A stretch of DNA of 24,370 nucleotides from Thermodesulfovibrio sp. (GTDB taxonomy: Bacteria > Nitrospirota > Thermodesulfovibrionia > Thermodesulfovibrionales > Thermodesulfovibrionaceae): assembly GCA_026415595.1 (NCBI GenBank), contig JAOAGU010000011.1:1-24370 (forward strand). Direction: 5' to 3'. The position numbers and the translations under genes were made by a program. Below, one piece after another: positions 1 to 7,672 of this stretch. The notes under the pieces are model-generated. The model was not told the origin of the DNA and made no database searches. It saw only the letters and a list, made by a program, of their open reading frames with translations. How positions within the stretch are numbered: position 1 is the first letter of the stretch; every line of letters begins with the position of its first letter.

Positions 1-1076
1 CGATCACCCTCATACATTCCACCTATCTGCGGCACTGTGACATGGCTTTCATCAATTACTGTGAGGAAATCTCCTCTTGATGGTCCTGAATAAATATAAT
101 CAATCAATGTAAAAGGAGGCTCACCAGGAAGTCTACCGCTTAGATGTCTTGAGTAGTTTTCTATTCCATGGCAATGCCCAAACTGACTCAGCAATTCCAT
201 GTCAAAGCGAGTTCTTTTTTCAATTCTTTCAGCAAATACTTCCTCGCCTCGTTCCTTGAAATATTTAATTCTTTCATTAAGCTCATCTTCAATGCTTTCA
301 AGTGCTTTCCTAAGTCTTGGTTCAGGAGTTACCCAGTGGCTGTTAGGTGGAATAAATATTCTATGAAGTCTCTTTGTTCTGGTTCCTGTAAGAGGGTCAA
401 TTTCATAAATAGAGTCAATTTCATCATCAAAAAACTCTATCCTGTAAGCTCTATCAAGACAATGAGAAGCAAATATATCAACCACATCTCCTCTTACACG
501 AAAGGTTCCTCTTTTAAATTCTTCATCTGCTCTTATATAAAGTATTTCAACAAGTTTCCTCAACATGACATCTCTATCGGTTTTCATACCTTCTTCAAGG
601 GTTACATGCATTGAAAGATAGTCATCGGGAGAACCTATTCCATAAATGCAAGAAACAGAAGCTACCACAATTACATCCTGTCTTGTAAGTACAGAAATTG
701 TGGCAGAATGTCTCATTCTGTCAATGTCATCATTAATAAGTGCATCCTTTTCAATGTAAGTATCTGTCTCTGGAATATATGCTTCAGGCTGATAATAATC
801 ATAGTAGCTTACATAATATTCCACTGCGTTATATGGAAAAAGTTCTTTTAATTCACCATACAGTTGGGCAGCAAGGGTTTTATTATGAGCAATAACAAGG
901 ATAGGTTTGTTTATTTTTTCAATTACATTGGCAATTGTAAACGTTTTTCCTGAACCTGTAACTCCAAGTAAAACTTGATGTTTATAGCCTTTTTTAATGC
1001 CTTCAATGAGCTGTTTAATTGCTTTTGGCTGGTCACCTTTTGGTTTAAAGGATGTATAAATTTTGAAATTTTTCAT
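1..1076 (-). CDS. uvrB: Excinuclease ABC subunit B, N-terminal part (runs off the left edge)
   Basis: UvrB is the damage-verifying helicase-like subunit of the UvrABC nucleotide excision repair complex; it receives damaged DNA from UvrA and recruits UvrC. About 358 codons are visible. The N terminus (MKNFKIYTSFKPKGDQPKAI) is typical of UvrB. Walker A (GVTGSGKT) is at residues 38-45, and the aromatic beta-hairpin that clamps DNA is at about residues 88-111 (YYVSYYDYYQPEAYIP). A DESHVTVPQIGGMY motif (helicase motif II region) lies close to the window edge. The ATG at 1076-1074 is the only sensible start: an in-frame stop lies five codons upstream. There is no clear Shine-Dalgarno sequence in the 16-nt gap after hemB, so translation probably depends on coupling or an unusual initiation signal. 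The C-terminal helicase domain and UvrC-binding region lie outside the window. Identity is very secure. Confidence 0.97.
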   Translation of the reverse strand, partial: MKNFKIYTSFKPKGDQPKAIKQLIEGIKKGYKHQVLLGVTGSGKTFTIANVIEKINKPILVIAHNKTLAAQLYGELKELFPYNAVEYYVSYYDYYQPEAYIPETDTYIEKDALINDDIDRMRHSATISVLTRQDVIVVASVSCIYGIGSPDDYLSMHVTLEEGMKTDRDVMLRKLVEILYIRADEEFKRGTFRVRGDVVDIFASHCLDRAYRIEFFDDEIDSIYEIDPLTGTRTKRLHRIFIPPNSHWVTPEPRLRKALESIEDELNERIKYFKERGEEVFAERIEKRTRFDMELLSQFGHCHGIENYSRHLSGRLPGEPPFTLIDYIYSGPSRGDFLTVIDESHVTVPQIGGMYEGD

Positions 1077-1092
1077 TATAAAAGATAATTAT

Positions 1093-2064
1093 TTAATCTT
1101 GGAGTAACTTTGCGGCTTTTTTTGCAAAATAGGTAAGTATTATATCTGCACCTGCCCTTTTTATGGCTGTAAGTATTTCCATCATTACGGCTTCCTCATT
1201 TAGCCAACCAAGCTGAGCTGCTGCTTTTATCATTGAATATTCACCACTTACATTGTAAGCTGCAACTGGAACATTAAAGGTTCTCTTGACATCAGAAATT
1301 ATATCCAGATATGCCAAAGCAGGCTTTACCATAACAATATCTGCACCTTCCTCTATGTCGAGAGCAACCTCACGTAGCGCTTCCTTTCTATTTGCTGAAT
1401 CCATTTGATAGCCTCGTCTGTCTCCAAATGATGGAGCAGATTGAGCTGCTTCTCTGAAAGGTCCATAGAAGGCTGAAGCATATTTGGCAGAATAGGAAAG
1501 GATAACTACATCAGTAAAACCCTCCTCATCAAGAGTTTTTCTTATTTTTCCAACTCTTCCATCCATCATATCTGAAGGTGCGAGTATATCAGCACCTGCC
1601 TTTGCATGAGAAAGAGCTTCCAGGGCTAAAATTTCAAGTGTTGCATCATTATCTATTTTTCCATCCTTTATAATTCCGCAGTGACCATGGGAAGTGTACT
1701 CACAGAGGCATACATCTGTTACGACAATAAGGTCTGGCAATGCATTTTTTATAGCCTTTATTGCTGTCTGAACAACACCTTTTTCATCGTAGGCAGAGGA
1801 TGCTTTTTCATCTTTATATGAAGGAATTCCAAAAAGAATTATGGCAGGAATTCCAAGGGAAAACACCTCTTTTGATGTTTTCACTGCTTCATCTATGCTT
1901 TCTTGAAAACAGTCAGGCATGGAAGATATGGGGTTTTTAATTCTTTTACCTGGTACAACAAATATAGGATAAATAAAATCCTGAGGAGTGAGAATGGTTT
2001 CCCTCACCATTTTCCTCAGGATTTCTGTTTTTCTTAATCTTCTTAGGCGATGAATAGGAAACAT
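1093..2064 (-). CDS. hemB: Delta-aminolevulinic acid dehydratase (porphobilinogen synthase)
   Basis: HemB condenses two 5-aminolevulinate molecules to porphobilinogen, the first common step of tetrapyrrole synthesis (haem, sirohaem, corrinoids), in the cytoplasm. The 323-residue length is normal. The two Schiff-base lysines are Lys194 in YSAKYASAFYGPFR and Lys247 in MVKPALAYLD. A cysteine-rich metal site, DVCLCEYTSHGHCG at about 118-130 with Cys119, Cys121 and Cys129, places it in the zinc-dependent class rather than the Mg-only class. It starts 3 nt after the stop of the Fe-S carrier gene and ends 16 nt before uvrB, so the three are probably co-transcribed. A GGAGG lies too far upstream of the ATG to be ideal, so translation may be coupled to the preceding gene. 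Very secure. Confidence 0.97.
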   Translation of the reverse strand: MFPIHRLRRLRKTEILRKMVRETILTPQDFIYPIFVVPGKRIKNPISSMPDCFQESIDEAVKTSKEVFSLGIPAIILFGIPSYKDEKASSAYDEKGVVQTAIKAIKNALPDLIVVTDVCLCEYTSHGHCGIIKDGKIDNDATLEILALEALSHAKAGADILAPSDMMDGRVGKIRKTLDEEGFTDVVILSYSAKYASAFYGPFREAAQSAPSFGDRRGYQMDSANRKEALREVALDIEEGADIVMVKPALAYLDIISDVKRTFNVPVAAYNVSGEYSMIKAAAQLGWLNEEAVMMEILTAIKRAGADIILTYFAKKAAKLLQD

Positions 2065-2067
2065 CGC

Positions 2068-2391
2068 TTATACGCCGCAGGAGCCTCCTCCACAACCGGG
2101 TCCACAGGAAGGCATTGGTCCTTTAAGAATAAAACCCTCTTGCTCTTCGTCTTCATAGTAGTCAAGTTCAATCTCACTTAGAAGGTCAAAGGTTTGTTTA
2201 TCTAAAAAAACCTTTAATCCATCCTTTTCAACAACCTCATCCCCTTCTTGTGGATTTTCATCAATATCAAGACCAAAAGAAGGGCTACAATATCCCTCTG
2301 CTGAGAATATTCTCAAGCCCCATCCTTCTTTTCCCTCATTCTTGAGGATTAACTTTGCCTTTTCGGCTGCCTTTGAACTAATACTAAACAC
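2068..2391 (-). CDS. A-type iron-sulfur carrier, IscA/HesB-like family
   Basis: This 107-residue protein resembles A-type scaffold/carrier proteins that bind Fe or an Fe-S cluster and pass it to apoproteins. Cys35 (in EGYCSPSFGLDID) sits exactly where the first conserved cysteine of IscA is found. The tail (PMPSCGPGCGGGSCGV) has three cysteines, Cys96, Cys100 and Cys105, but they are spread by glycines rather than forming the classical CGCG arrangement, so cluster ligation may differ from canonical IscA. The middle is acidic (DYYEDEEQEG). The start is GTG at 2391-2389, supported by a strong AGGAGGT ribosome site four bases upstream. It is the first gene of the operon with hemB and uvrB. No IscS or IscU gene is nearby. 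The family is confident; the exact role (general carrier or dedicated to one client) is not known. Confidence 0.85.
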   Translation of the reverse strand: MFSISSKAAEKAKLILKNEGKEGWGLRIFSAEGYCSPSFGLDIDENPQEGDEVVEKDGLKVFLDKQTFDLLSEIELDYYEDEEQEGFILKGPMPSCGPGCGGGSCGV

Positions 2392-2395
2392 AGCT

Positions 2396-2402
2396 ACCTC
2401 CT
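2396..2402 (-). promoter_or_regulatory. Ribosome binding site fixing the GTG start of the Fe-S carrier gene
   Basis: AGGAGGT on the minus strand lies four bases upstream of GTG. It is an almost complete anti-Shine-Dalgarno match and justifies the non-ATG start at 2391. Confidence 0.8.
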
Positions 2403-2421
2403 AAAAATTTATTCTAACTTC

Positions 2422-2451
2422 AGAATAGCAGTTTTTTTTAATAATTTGCAA
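2422..2451 (-). promoter_or_regulatory. Candidate sigma-70 promoter for the Fe-S carrier-hemB-uvrB operon
   Basis: On the minus strand, TTGCAA (2451-2446) is followed after 18 bases by TATTCT (2427-2422), giving a predicted start near 2415 and a short leader containing the strong ribosome site. The -35 hexamer is palindromic and is shared with the candidate divergent fdhD promoter. The assignment rests on hexamer resemblance alone in an AT-rich region. Confidence 0.4.
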
Positions 2452-2475
2452 GAAAAAAATTATAAAGATTAAAAT
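2446..2475 (+). promoter_or_regulatory. Candidate promoter for fdhD, possibly giving a leaderless transcript
   Basis: TTGCAA (2446-2451) is followed after 18 bases by TAAAAT (2470-2475). The -10 ends only 7 nt before the fdhD ATG, and no Shine-Dalgarno sequence is present, so transcription would begin at or next to the start codon. The region is AT-rich and the -10 box is imperfect, so confidence is modest. Confidence 0.35.
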
Positions 2476-2482
2476 ACAAACT

Positions 2483-3250
2483 ATGAATCCTCTTATAAAT
2501 AAAAGAATAACTAAATACCAACCTGAAAAATGCCAACAGATTGACGACGCAATAGCAGTAGAGAAAAAAATTAATATCTACGTAAATGAAGAAGAAATTG
2601 TCACACTATCTGCATCTCCCCTACATATTAAAGAACTAATAGTTGGATTTTTAATGACAGAAGGTATCTTAAAGGGTGAATGGTGTACAGAAAAAATTCT
2701 TATATATAACAAAGATAAAGAAATAAATGTTAAAGTTATACTTGAAGGTTTTGTATCCCTTGAGGGCAAAACAATTACCTCTGGTTGCATGGCTTCTGTT
2801 AGTTTTATACAGGATTTAAAAACAAAAATTGAGGATGATATCTCAGTAGACATGAATACTTTATTTAATCTTTTTAAAGAGTTTCAATTAAAATCCAATT
2901 TATATAAAATAACTGGTTGTATACATGCGGCAGCTATAGCAGATCGGGAAAAAATATTATTCATTTCAGAAGATATAGGAAGACATAACGCAGTTGATAA
3001 AGTGATTGGTTGGGCACTTCTCAATAAAGTTCCTTTTCAAGGTAAAATAATGCTTGTAAGTGGAAGAATTTCTTCAGAAATGGTGCTAAAAACTGCTAAA
3101 TGGAAAATTCCCATTATTGTTAGTAGAACAGCACCAACTTCTCTTGCTATTGATATTGGAGAAGAAGTTGGATTAACAATAATTGGTTTTTTAAGAGGAA
3201 ATAGATGTAACATATATTGTCATGGAGAGAGAATAAGTGACAAAACATGA
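2483..3250 (+). CDS. fdhD: FdhD family sulfurtransferase for formate dehydrogenase maturation
   Basis: FdhD transfers persulfide sulfur from a cysteine desulfurase to the molybdenum or tungsten bis-MGD cofactor so that formate dehydrogenase becomes active. Family hallmarks are EDIGRHNAVDKVIG at about residues 163-176, VSGRISSEMVLK at 192-203, SRTAPTSLAI at 214-223, and a C-terminal GLTIIGFLRGNRCNIY. The persulfide loop reads TSGCMAS, with Cys102 present but the second cysteine of the usual CxxC missing. The segment usually written TGGxHAAA is TGCIHAA here, adding Cys146. Length (255) is normal. The ATG at 2483 has no Shine-Dalgarno sequence and may be read leaderless. The stop overlaps the next gene by 14 nt. 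No formate dehydrogenase gene is in the window. Family assignment is confident. Confidence 0.93.
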   Translation: MNPLINKRITKYQPEKCQQIDDAIAVEKKINIYVNEEEIVTLSASPLHIKELIVGFLMTEGILKGEWCTEKILIYNKDKEINVKVILEGFVSLEGKTITSGCMASVSFIQDLKTKIEDDISVDMNTLFNLFKEFQLKSNLYKITGCIHAAAIADREKILFISEDIGRHNAVDKVIGWALLNKVPFQGKIMLVSGRISSEMVLKTAKWKIPIIVSRTAPTSLAIDIGEEVGLTIIGFLRGNRCNIYCHGERISDKT

Positions 3251-3887
3251 ATTATTAATAAGAATTGAAAAAAATCCTGATTTATCAGGTTTAGATTTAA
3301 CAGGTATAAAGCTGTCTGAGCTTGACCTTGTTGCAGTAAACTTTAGCAGATGCATCTTAAAAAATGCTGATCTTAGTAAATCTAACTTAGCTTTATGTAT
3401 TTTTGATGAAGCAGACCTTACAGGATGTAAGATAGACAGTGCTAACCTTACAGGTGCTTCCTTTAAAAATGCTATTCTTACAAATACAGATTTTAACTTT
3501 TCCTTTCTTCCAGGGGCAGACTTTAGCAATGCAAAAATGAATAATGTAAATCTTCTTAATGCAAAACTTACAGCATGTAATTTTCAATATGCTTTAATGA
3601 ATGAAGCAAATCTTCAAATGGTTGAAGCATCACTTGCTAATTTCACAAATACTAAAATGAAAGGATCAAACCTGAAGCAGGCAACCTTTACAGGAGTAGA
3701 TTTTTCTAATGCCTATATGGAAGGAGTAAGTTTTTTCAAATCTGAATTATCAGGAGCTAAGTTTATAGGAGCAACTCTTATAAATGTAGAGTTCATATAT
3801 TGCTATCTTATTGCAACGAATTTTACTAATGCCATAATTTCCAATGCTATTTTTGAAAAAAATTTTGAATCAAGAGTAATAAAATGA
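3237..3887 (+). CDS. Pentapeptide-repeat protein
   Basis: After a short N-terminal segment, nearly the whole 216-residue protein consists of tandem five-residue repeats of the A(D/N)Lxx type (for example NADLS, EADLT, SANLT, GADFS, EANLQ, GVDFS). Such repeats fold into a right-handed quadrilateral beta helix. There is no signal peptide or membrane segment, so it is probably cytoplasmic. Some family members mimic DNA and bind gyrase, but most have no known function, and nothing here identifies a partner. Translation starts at GTG 3237, inside the end of fdhD, with GGAGAG about nine bases upstream; the overlap points to coupled expression. It converges with the GH57 gene, leaving only 19 nt between stops. 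The fold is certain; the function is unknown. Confidence 0.9.
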   Translation: MTKHELLIRIEKNPDLSGLDLTGIKLSELDLVAVNFSRCILKNADLSKSNLALCIFDEADLTGCKIDSANLTGASFKNAILTNTDFNFSFLPGADFSNAKMNNVNLLNAKLTACNFQYALMNEANLQMVEASLANFTNTKMKGSNLKQATFTGVDFSNAYMEGVSFFKSELSGAKFIGATLINVEFIYCYLIATNFTNAIISNAIFEKNFESRVIK

Positions 3888-3906
3888 GTACTATTAATAA
3901 AAATGG

Positions 3907-6039
3907 TTAAAGCCACATGAGTTTATCAAATTCAGGATGGGGTATACTTATTTTTACAAATCCCACAGAGGGTGCTCTATCTATAGAATGATTATTCTTT
4001 AAAACTTCAATGAAAAAGCAAACCTCCTGTTCCTGTTTAACCTCTATCATTTCTAATGGTATCTCTATTTCAAAAATCAAATCTATAGCCACATTTTCGA
4101 TTTCTCCTGATTTTATCCATAAATTATCTTCTTCCTTATATATATATGCTAATTCCTGATCGTTAGCATTCCAAGTTATTTTTATTTTCTTAGGTTCGAT
4201 AATATGAATATGAAATTTCAACTCTTGGAAATCTTTTAATGAACAAGAGGGATCGAGCCTCATGTATAGATATTTTTTATTAAAACCAAAGTAGAGCTCA
4301 GATAAAACTCCCTCTGACTTATGCATACTACCGCCGATTTTTTTTAATGTGAATTTACCTGCTTCTAACCATTCGAAATATCCTGTTATTTTCCCATCTA
4401 TCTTAGGATATATAAATCCCTTTGGCTCAATGTCTGGCTTAATCTGCTTCATTTTTTTGCTAATTGGAACATATAAAAAAGCAGGAGGTTCTTTACCTAT
4501 TTTATTGTAAATACTAATAAGATGATGACGATAAATTTCGTCAAATACGTCTTTAGTTTCTGTATAATGCTCATCTCCATACCACCAATTCCAGTCACTT
4601 CCCTCTGCAATATATATTTCTTCCCAAGCCTCAGAAAGGTCTAAATGTGGATTTTCTTTTTGGAAATTGAGTAAATCTTGTCTAACTTTATATAAATAAT
4701 CCCAAGACAGATTATCCTCTTCATGACCTATCCATATTGAAAAGTTTGCATTAATCCATGACCCTGGAAAGATTTTATTTAATGATTTACTATCAGCCTT
4801 AATTGTAAGATATTCTGAAAAGGTTAATGTCTCTATATCTTTCTCCCTTTGCAGTCTGCCATAGAGATCATTTAAAAAATCATATCCATCATTTTTATAA
4901 TACTCCCAAGCATTCTCTCCATCAAGTATAACTGAAATAACAGATTTATCAGGAACTTTCTTTATTCGTCCAATAATATCTTCAACAGCTTTTGCAATAT
5001 CCCATCTATAATATACAAAACCGATTAAATCTGAAAGTATTCTATCCCTAAAAAAAACATTTAATCCTTCAAAATTATAAGGTTGATATAAGATTTCAGG
5101 ATAAATAAGGGTCTCACCATGTCTTAATTTAATCCCGAGAGATTTTCCTAATATTTCCTCATCTGTTGCAATCCAATTTATTCCATTCGCTTTAATTAAT
5201 TTTAAAATTTCCTCACTTACAGAACCCTCAGATGGCCACATCCCATTTGGTTTAAAGCCAAAGGTTTCCTCAAAAAATTTTATTGCCCTTACTATCTGAA
5301 TCTCTGCATCTTCTGGAGCTCTGAAGTTATTTTCAGGAAGTATAACCCAGGGCATACACTCTTTTGCTTTATAATTGTCATAAATTAAAGGCAAGATAGG
5401 ATGATAAAAAGGGGTTACAGAGAGTTCTATCTGTCCTGATTTTGCCATATCTCTATAGGTAGGTATTATTTTTCTTAAAATTTCCATATGCTTATCAAGA
5501 ATAAAATACTTTTCTTCCTCTGTAAAATTTCTCCCTTTATTCTGGATTTCTCTTAAAACTTTATCTTCCATCCTGTGTAGTGGATCTATCCATACAAGAT
5601 TAAAAAGCACTTGAAGATCTCTAATGTCTTGCGTAGTGAATTTCTTTATTATCCTATCTAAATCTCCATAGCTTCTGCCTCTTTTTTCAAGCAACTCTGT
5701 ATATCGTGGAAACTGTCTGACCATAGTATCCCAGTTTGCAAGAAAAAAGTTTTCAAGAATAAAAATTATCTGCTCTAAGTTTAAATCTTCAGCGTGTATT
5801 AAGCTATATTCAAAAAAAATATCTGTTGCACCTTTTTCGTATTCCATTAGTTGTTTTAAAAGAGAGGGAACAACATTAAAAGTAACTTTAACATCTGGAA
5901 ATTTTTTCAATATAAGAAGCATATCAAGATAGTCTTTTGTAGCATGAAGTCTAACCCATGGAAGCATAAATTTCTTTTTTAGTGGGTCATAATAATAGGG
6001 TTGATGCATATGCCAAAGAATTGTGAGATTAATGCTCAT
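3907..6039 (-). CDS. GH57 glycoside hydrolase (alpha-amylase/amylopullulanase-like)
   Basis: A 710-residue GH57 family enzyme, expected to retain configuration when cleaving or rearranging alpha-glucans such as glycogen. Motif 1 contains HQP at residues 12-14. Motif 2 is near 202-217 (IELSVTPFYHPILP). Motif 3 (GMWPSEGS) carries Glu271, the probable nucleophile. Motif 4 (VILDGENAWE) carries Asp373, the probable acid/base. A motif-5-like aromatic segment (SDWNWWYGDE) is at about 481-490. The last 170 residues look like a beta-rich accessory domain. There is no signal peptide, so an intracellular role in glycogen or maltodextrin turnover is likely. The ATG overlaps the stop of the FtsB-like gene (ATGA). 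It is the last gene of the gcvH-led run. Family is very confident; substrate (amylase, pullulanase or transferase) cannot be decided. Confidence 0.92.
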   Translation of the reverse strand: MSINLTILWHMHQPYYYDPLKKKFMLPWVRLHATKDYLDMLLILKKFPDVKVTFNVVPSLLKQLMEYEKGATDIFFEYSLIHAEDLNLEQIIFILENFFLANWDTMVRQFPRYTELLEKRGRSYGDLDRIIKKFTTQDIRDLQVLFNLVWIDPLHRMEDKVLREIQNKGRNFTEEEKYFILDKHMEILRKIIPTYRDMAKSGQIELSVTPFYHPILPLIYDNYKAKECMPWVILPENNFRAPEDAEIQIVRAIKFFEETFGFKPNGMWPSEGSVSEEILKLIKANGINWIATDEEILGKSLGIKLRHGETLIYPEILYQPYNFEGLNVFFRDRILSDLIGFVYYRWDIAKAVEDIIGRIKKVPDKSVISVILDGENAWEYYKNDGYDFLNDLYGRLQREKDIETLTFSEYLTIKADSKSLNKIFPGSWINANFSIWIGHEEDNLSWDYLYKVRQDLLNFQKENPHLDLSEAWEEIYIAEGSDWNWWYGDEHYTETKDVFDEIYRHHLISIYNKIGKEPPAFLYVPISKKMKQIKPDIEPKGFIYPKIDGKITGYFEWLEAGKFTLKKIGGSMHKSEGVLSELYFGFNKKYLYMRLDPSCSLKDFQELKFHIHIIEPKKIKITWNANDQELAYIYKEEDNLWIKSGEIENVAIDLIFEIEIPLEMIEVKQEQEVCFFIEVLKNNHSIDRAPSVGFVKISIPHPEFDKLMWL

Positions 6040-6365
6040 TTCTCTTCATATTTAAATTGAAAAACCATTTCTCCTGGTTTTACAAGCCCAAATTTTTCCC
6101 TGGCATATTTCTCCATATAATCTTGATCTCTCTTTAATAAATCGATTTCTTGTTTTAAAGTATTGTTACCTTTTGCTATTTGATTAATTTCTGTCAAAAG
6201 TTTCTGCTCATTCTTTTTTAGTTCTCTATACTTGAAGTAGCCCATATTACCAAACAAAAAACTATATATTAGTGTTATTAATATTAATCCAAGCAGAAGG
6301 ATATATATTTTCATTCTTCTGCCTTGTTCTCTTTTAAGTTGTTCTTTTAAAGCAAATCTTCTCAT
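6036..6365 (-). CDS. Septum formation initiator, FtsB/DivIC family
   Basis: A small bitopic membrane protein with a basic N terminus, one hydrophobic segment at about residues 19-38 (KIYILLLGLILITLIYSFLF), a coiled coil at about 45-85, and a C-terminal YAREKFGLVKPGEMVF motif diagnostic of FtsB/DivIC proteins. These form part of the FtsQLB-type complex that activates septal peptidoglycan synthesis. I chose ATG at 6365 (109 residues), one base after the enolase stop. An in-frame TTG at 6377 would add four residues and overlap eno, and seems less likely. No strong Shine-Dalgarno sequence is present, so translation is probably coupled to eno. An FtsB-type gene directly after eno is a recurrent arrangement in bacteria. 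Its stop overlaps the GH57 start. Confidence 0.88.
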   Translation of the reverse strand: MRRFALKEQLKREQGRRMKIYILLLGLILITLIYSFLFGNMGYFKYRELKKNEQKLLTEINQIAKGNNTLKQEIDLLKRDQDYMEKYAREKFGLVKPGEMVFQFKYEEK

Positions 6366-6366
6366 A

Positions 6367-7647
6367 CTAAAGCCCAAGATTATAAAAAGCAGAGATCCCT
6401 TTATATATAGCTACATTAGCAAGTTCTTCCTCAATCTGAAGAAGTCTATTATATTTAGCAATTCTCTCTCCCCGAGATAAAGAACCTGTTTTTATAAATC
6501 CTGTGTTACTGGCGACAGCAAGATCTGCTATCGTTGTATCTTCTGTTTCTCCTGAGCGATGGGAAATCACTGCAGTATATCTATTATTCTTCGCAAGTTC
6601 TATTGCCTCAAGTGTCTCTGAAACAGTACCGATTTGATTGAGTTTTATCAATATGGAGTTAGCAACTGAACTTTTGATCGCTTCCTCAATTATGGATGGG
6701 TTAGTTACTACAAGGTCATCAGCAACAAGCTGAATCTTTTTGCCAAGTTTTTTTGTTAAAAATTCCCATCCTTTCCAGTCAGCTTCGCTCATTCCATCCT
6801 CAATAGATATTATTGGATATTTTTCAATCAGATATTCATAATATTCAACAATATCCTTTGAACTCATTTTTTTACCATCTATTGAATAAACTCCATTATT
6901 ATAAAACTCTGATGCTGCTGCATCAAGAGCAATATACACATCTTTACCAGTTTTATAGCCTGCCTTCTTTATGGCTTCATTAATAAGTTTTATTGCTTCC
7001 TCGTTGTTTTTAAGCATAGGAGCAAAGCCTCCCTCGTCACCAACTGACGTATTTAGTCCCTTATTCTTTAAAATCTTCTTTAAAGTATGAAAAATTTCAA
7101 CTGATGCCCTAAGGGCTTCAGAAAAGCAACTAAATCCAGTTGGTACAATCATAAATTCTTGTATATCAAGATTGTTGTCTGCATGAACACCGCCATTTAT
7201 TACGTTCATCATAGGAACTGGTAAAACTTTTGCATTAGTTCCACCTATGTATCTGTAAAGGGGAAGTCCACACTCCTCAGCAGAAGCCTTGCATACCGCC
7301 ATTGATATGGCTAAAATAGCATTAGCACCAAGCTTGCTTTTATTTTCTGTTCCGTCAAGCTCTATCATAAACTTATCAATTTCTTCTTGGTCAGTAGATT
7401 CCATTCCGATAATATTTGGCGCTATTTCATTCATCACATTCTCTACAGCCTTGAGCACTCCCTTCCCCATGTATCTTTTTTTATCCCCATCTCTTAACTC
7501 AATTGCTTCTCTTGTTCCCGTAGATGCTCCTGAAGGAACTGTTGCGATCCCTGTTACACCTGAATCAAGAAGAACCTCTACCTGCACTGTAGGATTACCG
7601 CGAGAATCAAGAACCTCTCTTGCAATTATATCAATAATCTCACCCAT
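6367..7647 (-). CDS. eno: Enolase (phosphopyruvate hydratase)
   Basis: Enolase interconverts 2-phosphoglycerate and phosphoenolpyruvate in glycolysis and gluconeogenesis. The 426-residue length and motifs are canonical: PSGASTGTREAIELRD near 38-53, GDEGGFAP with the catalytic Glu205, the probable Mg ligands Asp242 (ALDAAAS), Glu283 (SIEDGM) and Asp310 (ADDLVVTN), the catalytic base Lys335 (ILIKLNQIGT), and SHRSGETEDTTIADLAV near 362-378. The usual GDDL reads ADDL, a conservative change. A strong AAAGGAGG ribosome site (7656-7663) lies eight bases before the ATG, unlike the weak sites of its neighbours, which suggests higher translation of eno within the operon. It starts 25 nt after the DUF401 stop. 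Confidence 0.98.
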   Translation of the reverse strand: MGEIIDIIAREVLDSRGNPTVQVEVLLDSGVTGIATVPSGASTGTREAIELRDGDKKRYMGKGVLKAVENVMNEIAPNIIGMESTDQEEIDKFMIELDGTENKSKLGANAILAISMAVCKASAEECGLPLYRYIGGTNAKVLPVPMMNVINGGVHADNNLDIQEFMIVPTGFSCFSEALRASVEIFHTLKKILKNKGLNTSVGDEGGFAPMLKNNEEAIKLINEAIKKAGYKTGKDVYIALDAAASEFYNNGVYSIDGKKMSSKDIVEYYEYLIEKYPIISIEDGMSEADWKGWEFLTKKLGKKIQLVADDLVVTNPSIIEEAIKSSVANSILIKLNQIGTVSETLEAIELAKNNRYTAVISHRSGETEDTTIADLAVASNTGFIKTGSLSRGERIAKYNRLLQIEEELANVAIYKGISAFYNLGL

Positions 7648-7672
7648 TACTTATGCCTCCTTTCAGTAAAGT

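Noticed and set aside
168..614. Plus-strand open frame of 148 codons
   Set aside because: It lies entirely antisense to the clear uvrB coding sequence and has no recognisable protein features.
3191..3529. Minus-strand open frame opposite the fdhD end and pentapeptide gene
   Set aside because: It is produced by the repetitive codon pattern of the pentapeptide repeats on the other strand; no ribosome site or family similarity.
6366..6377. TTG start giving a 113-residue FtsB-like protein that overlaps eno
   Set aside because: ATG at 6365, one base after the eno stop, is the more usual codon, and the extra four residues are not part of the family motif.
7289..7669. Plus-strand open frame opposite the enolase N terminus
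   Set aside because: Antisense to a highly conserved gene; it covers the eno start and ribosome site and has no own initiation signal.
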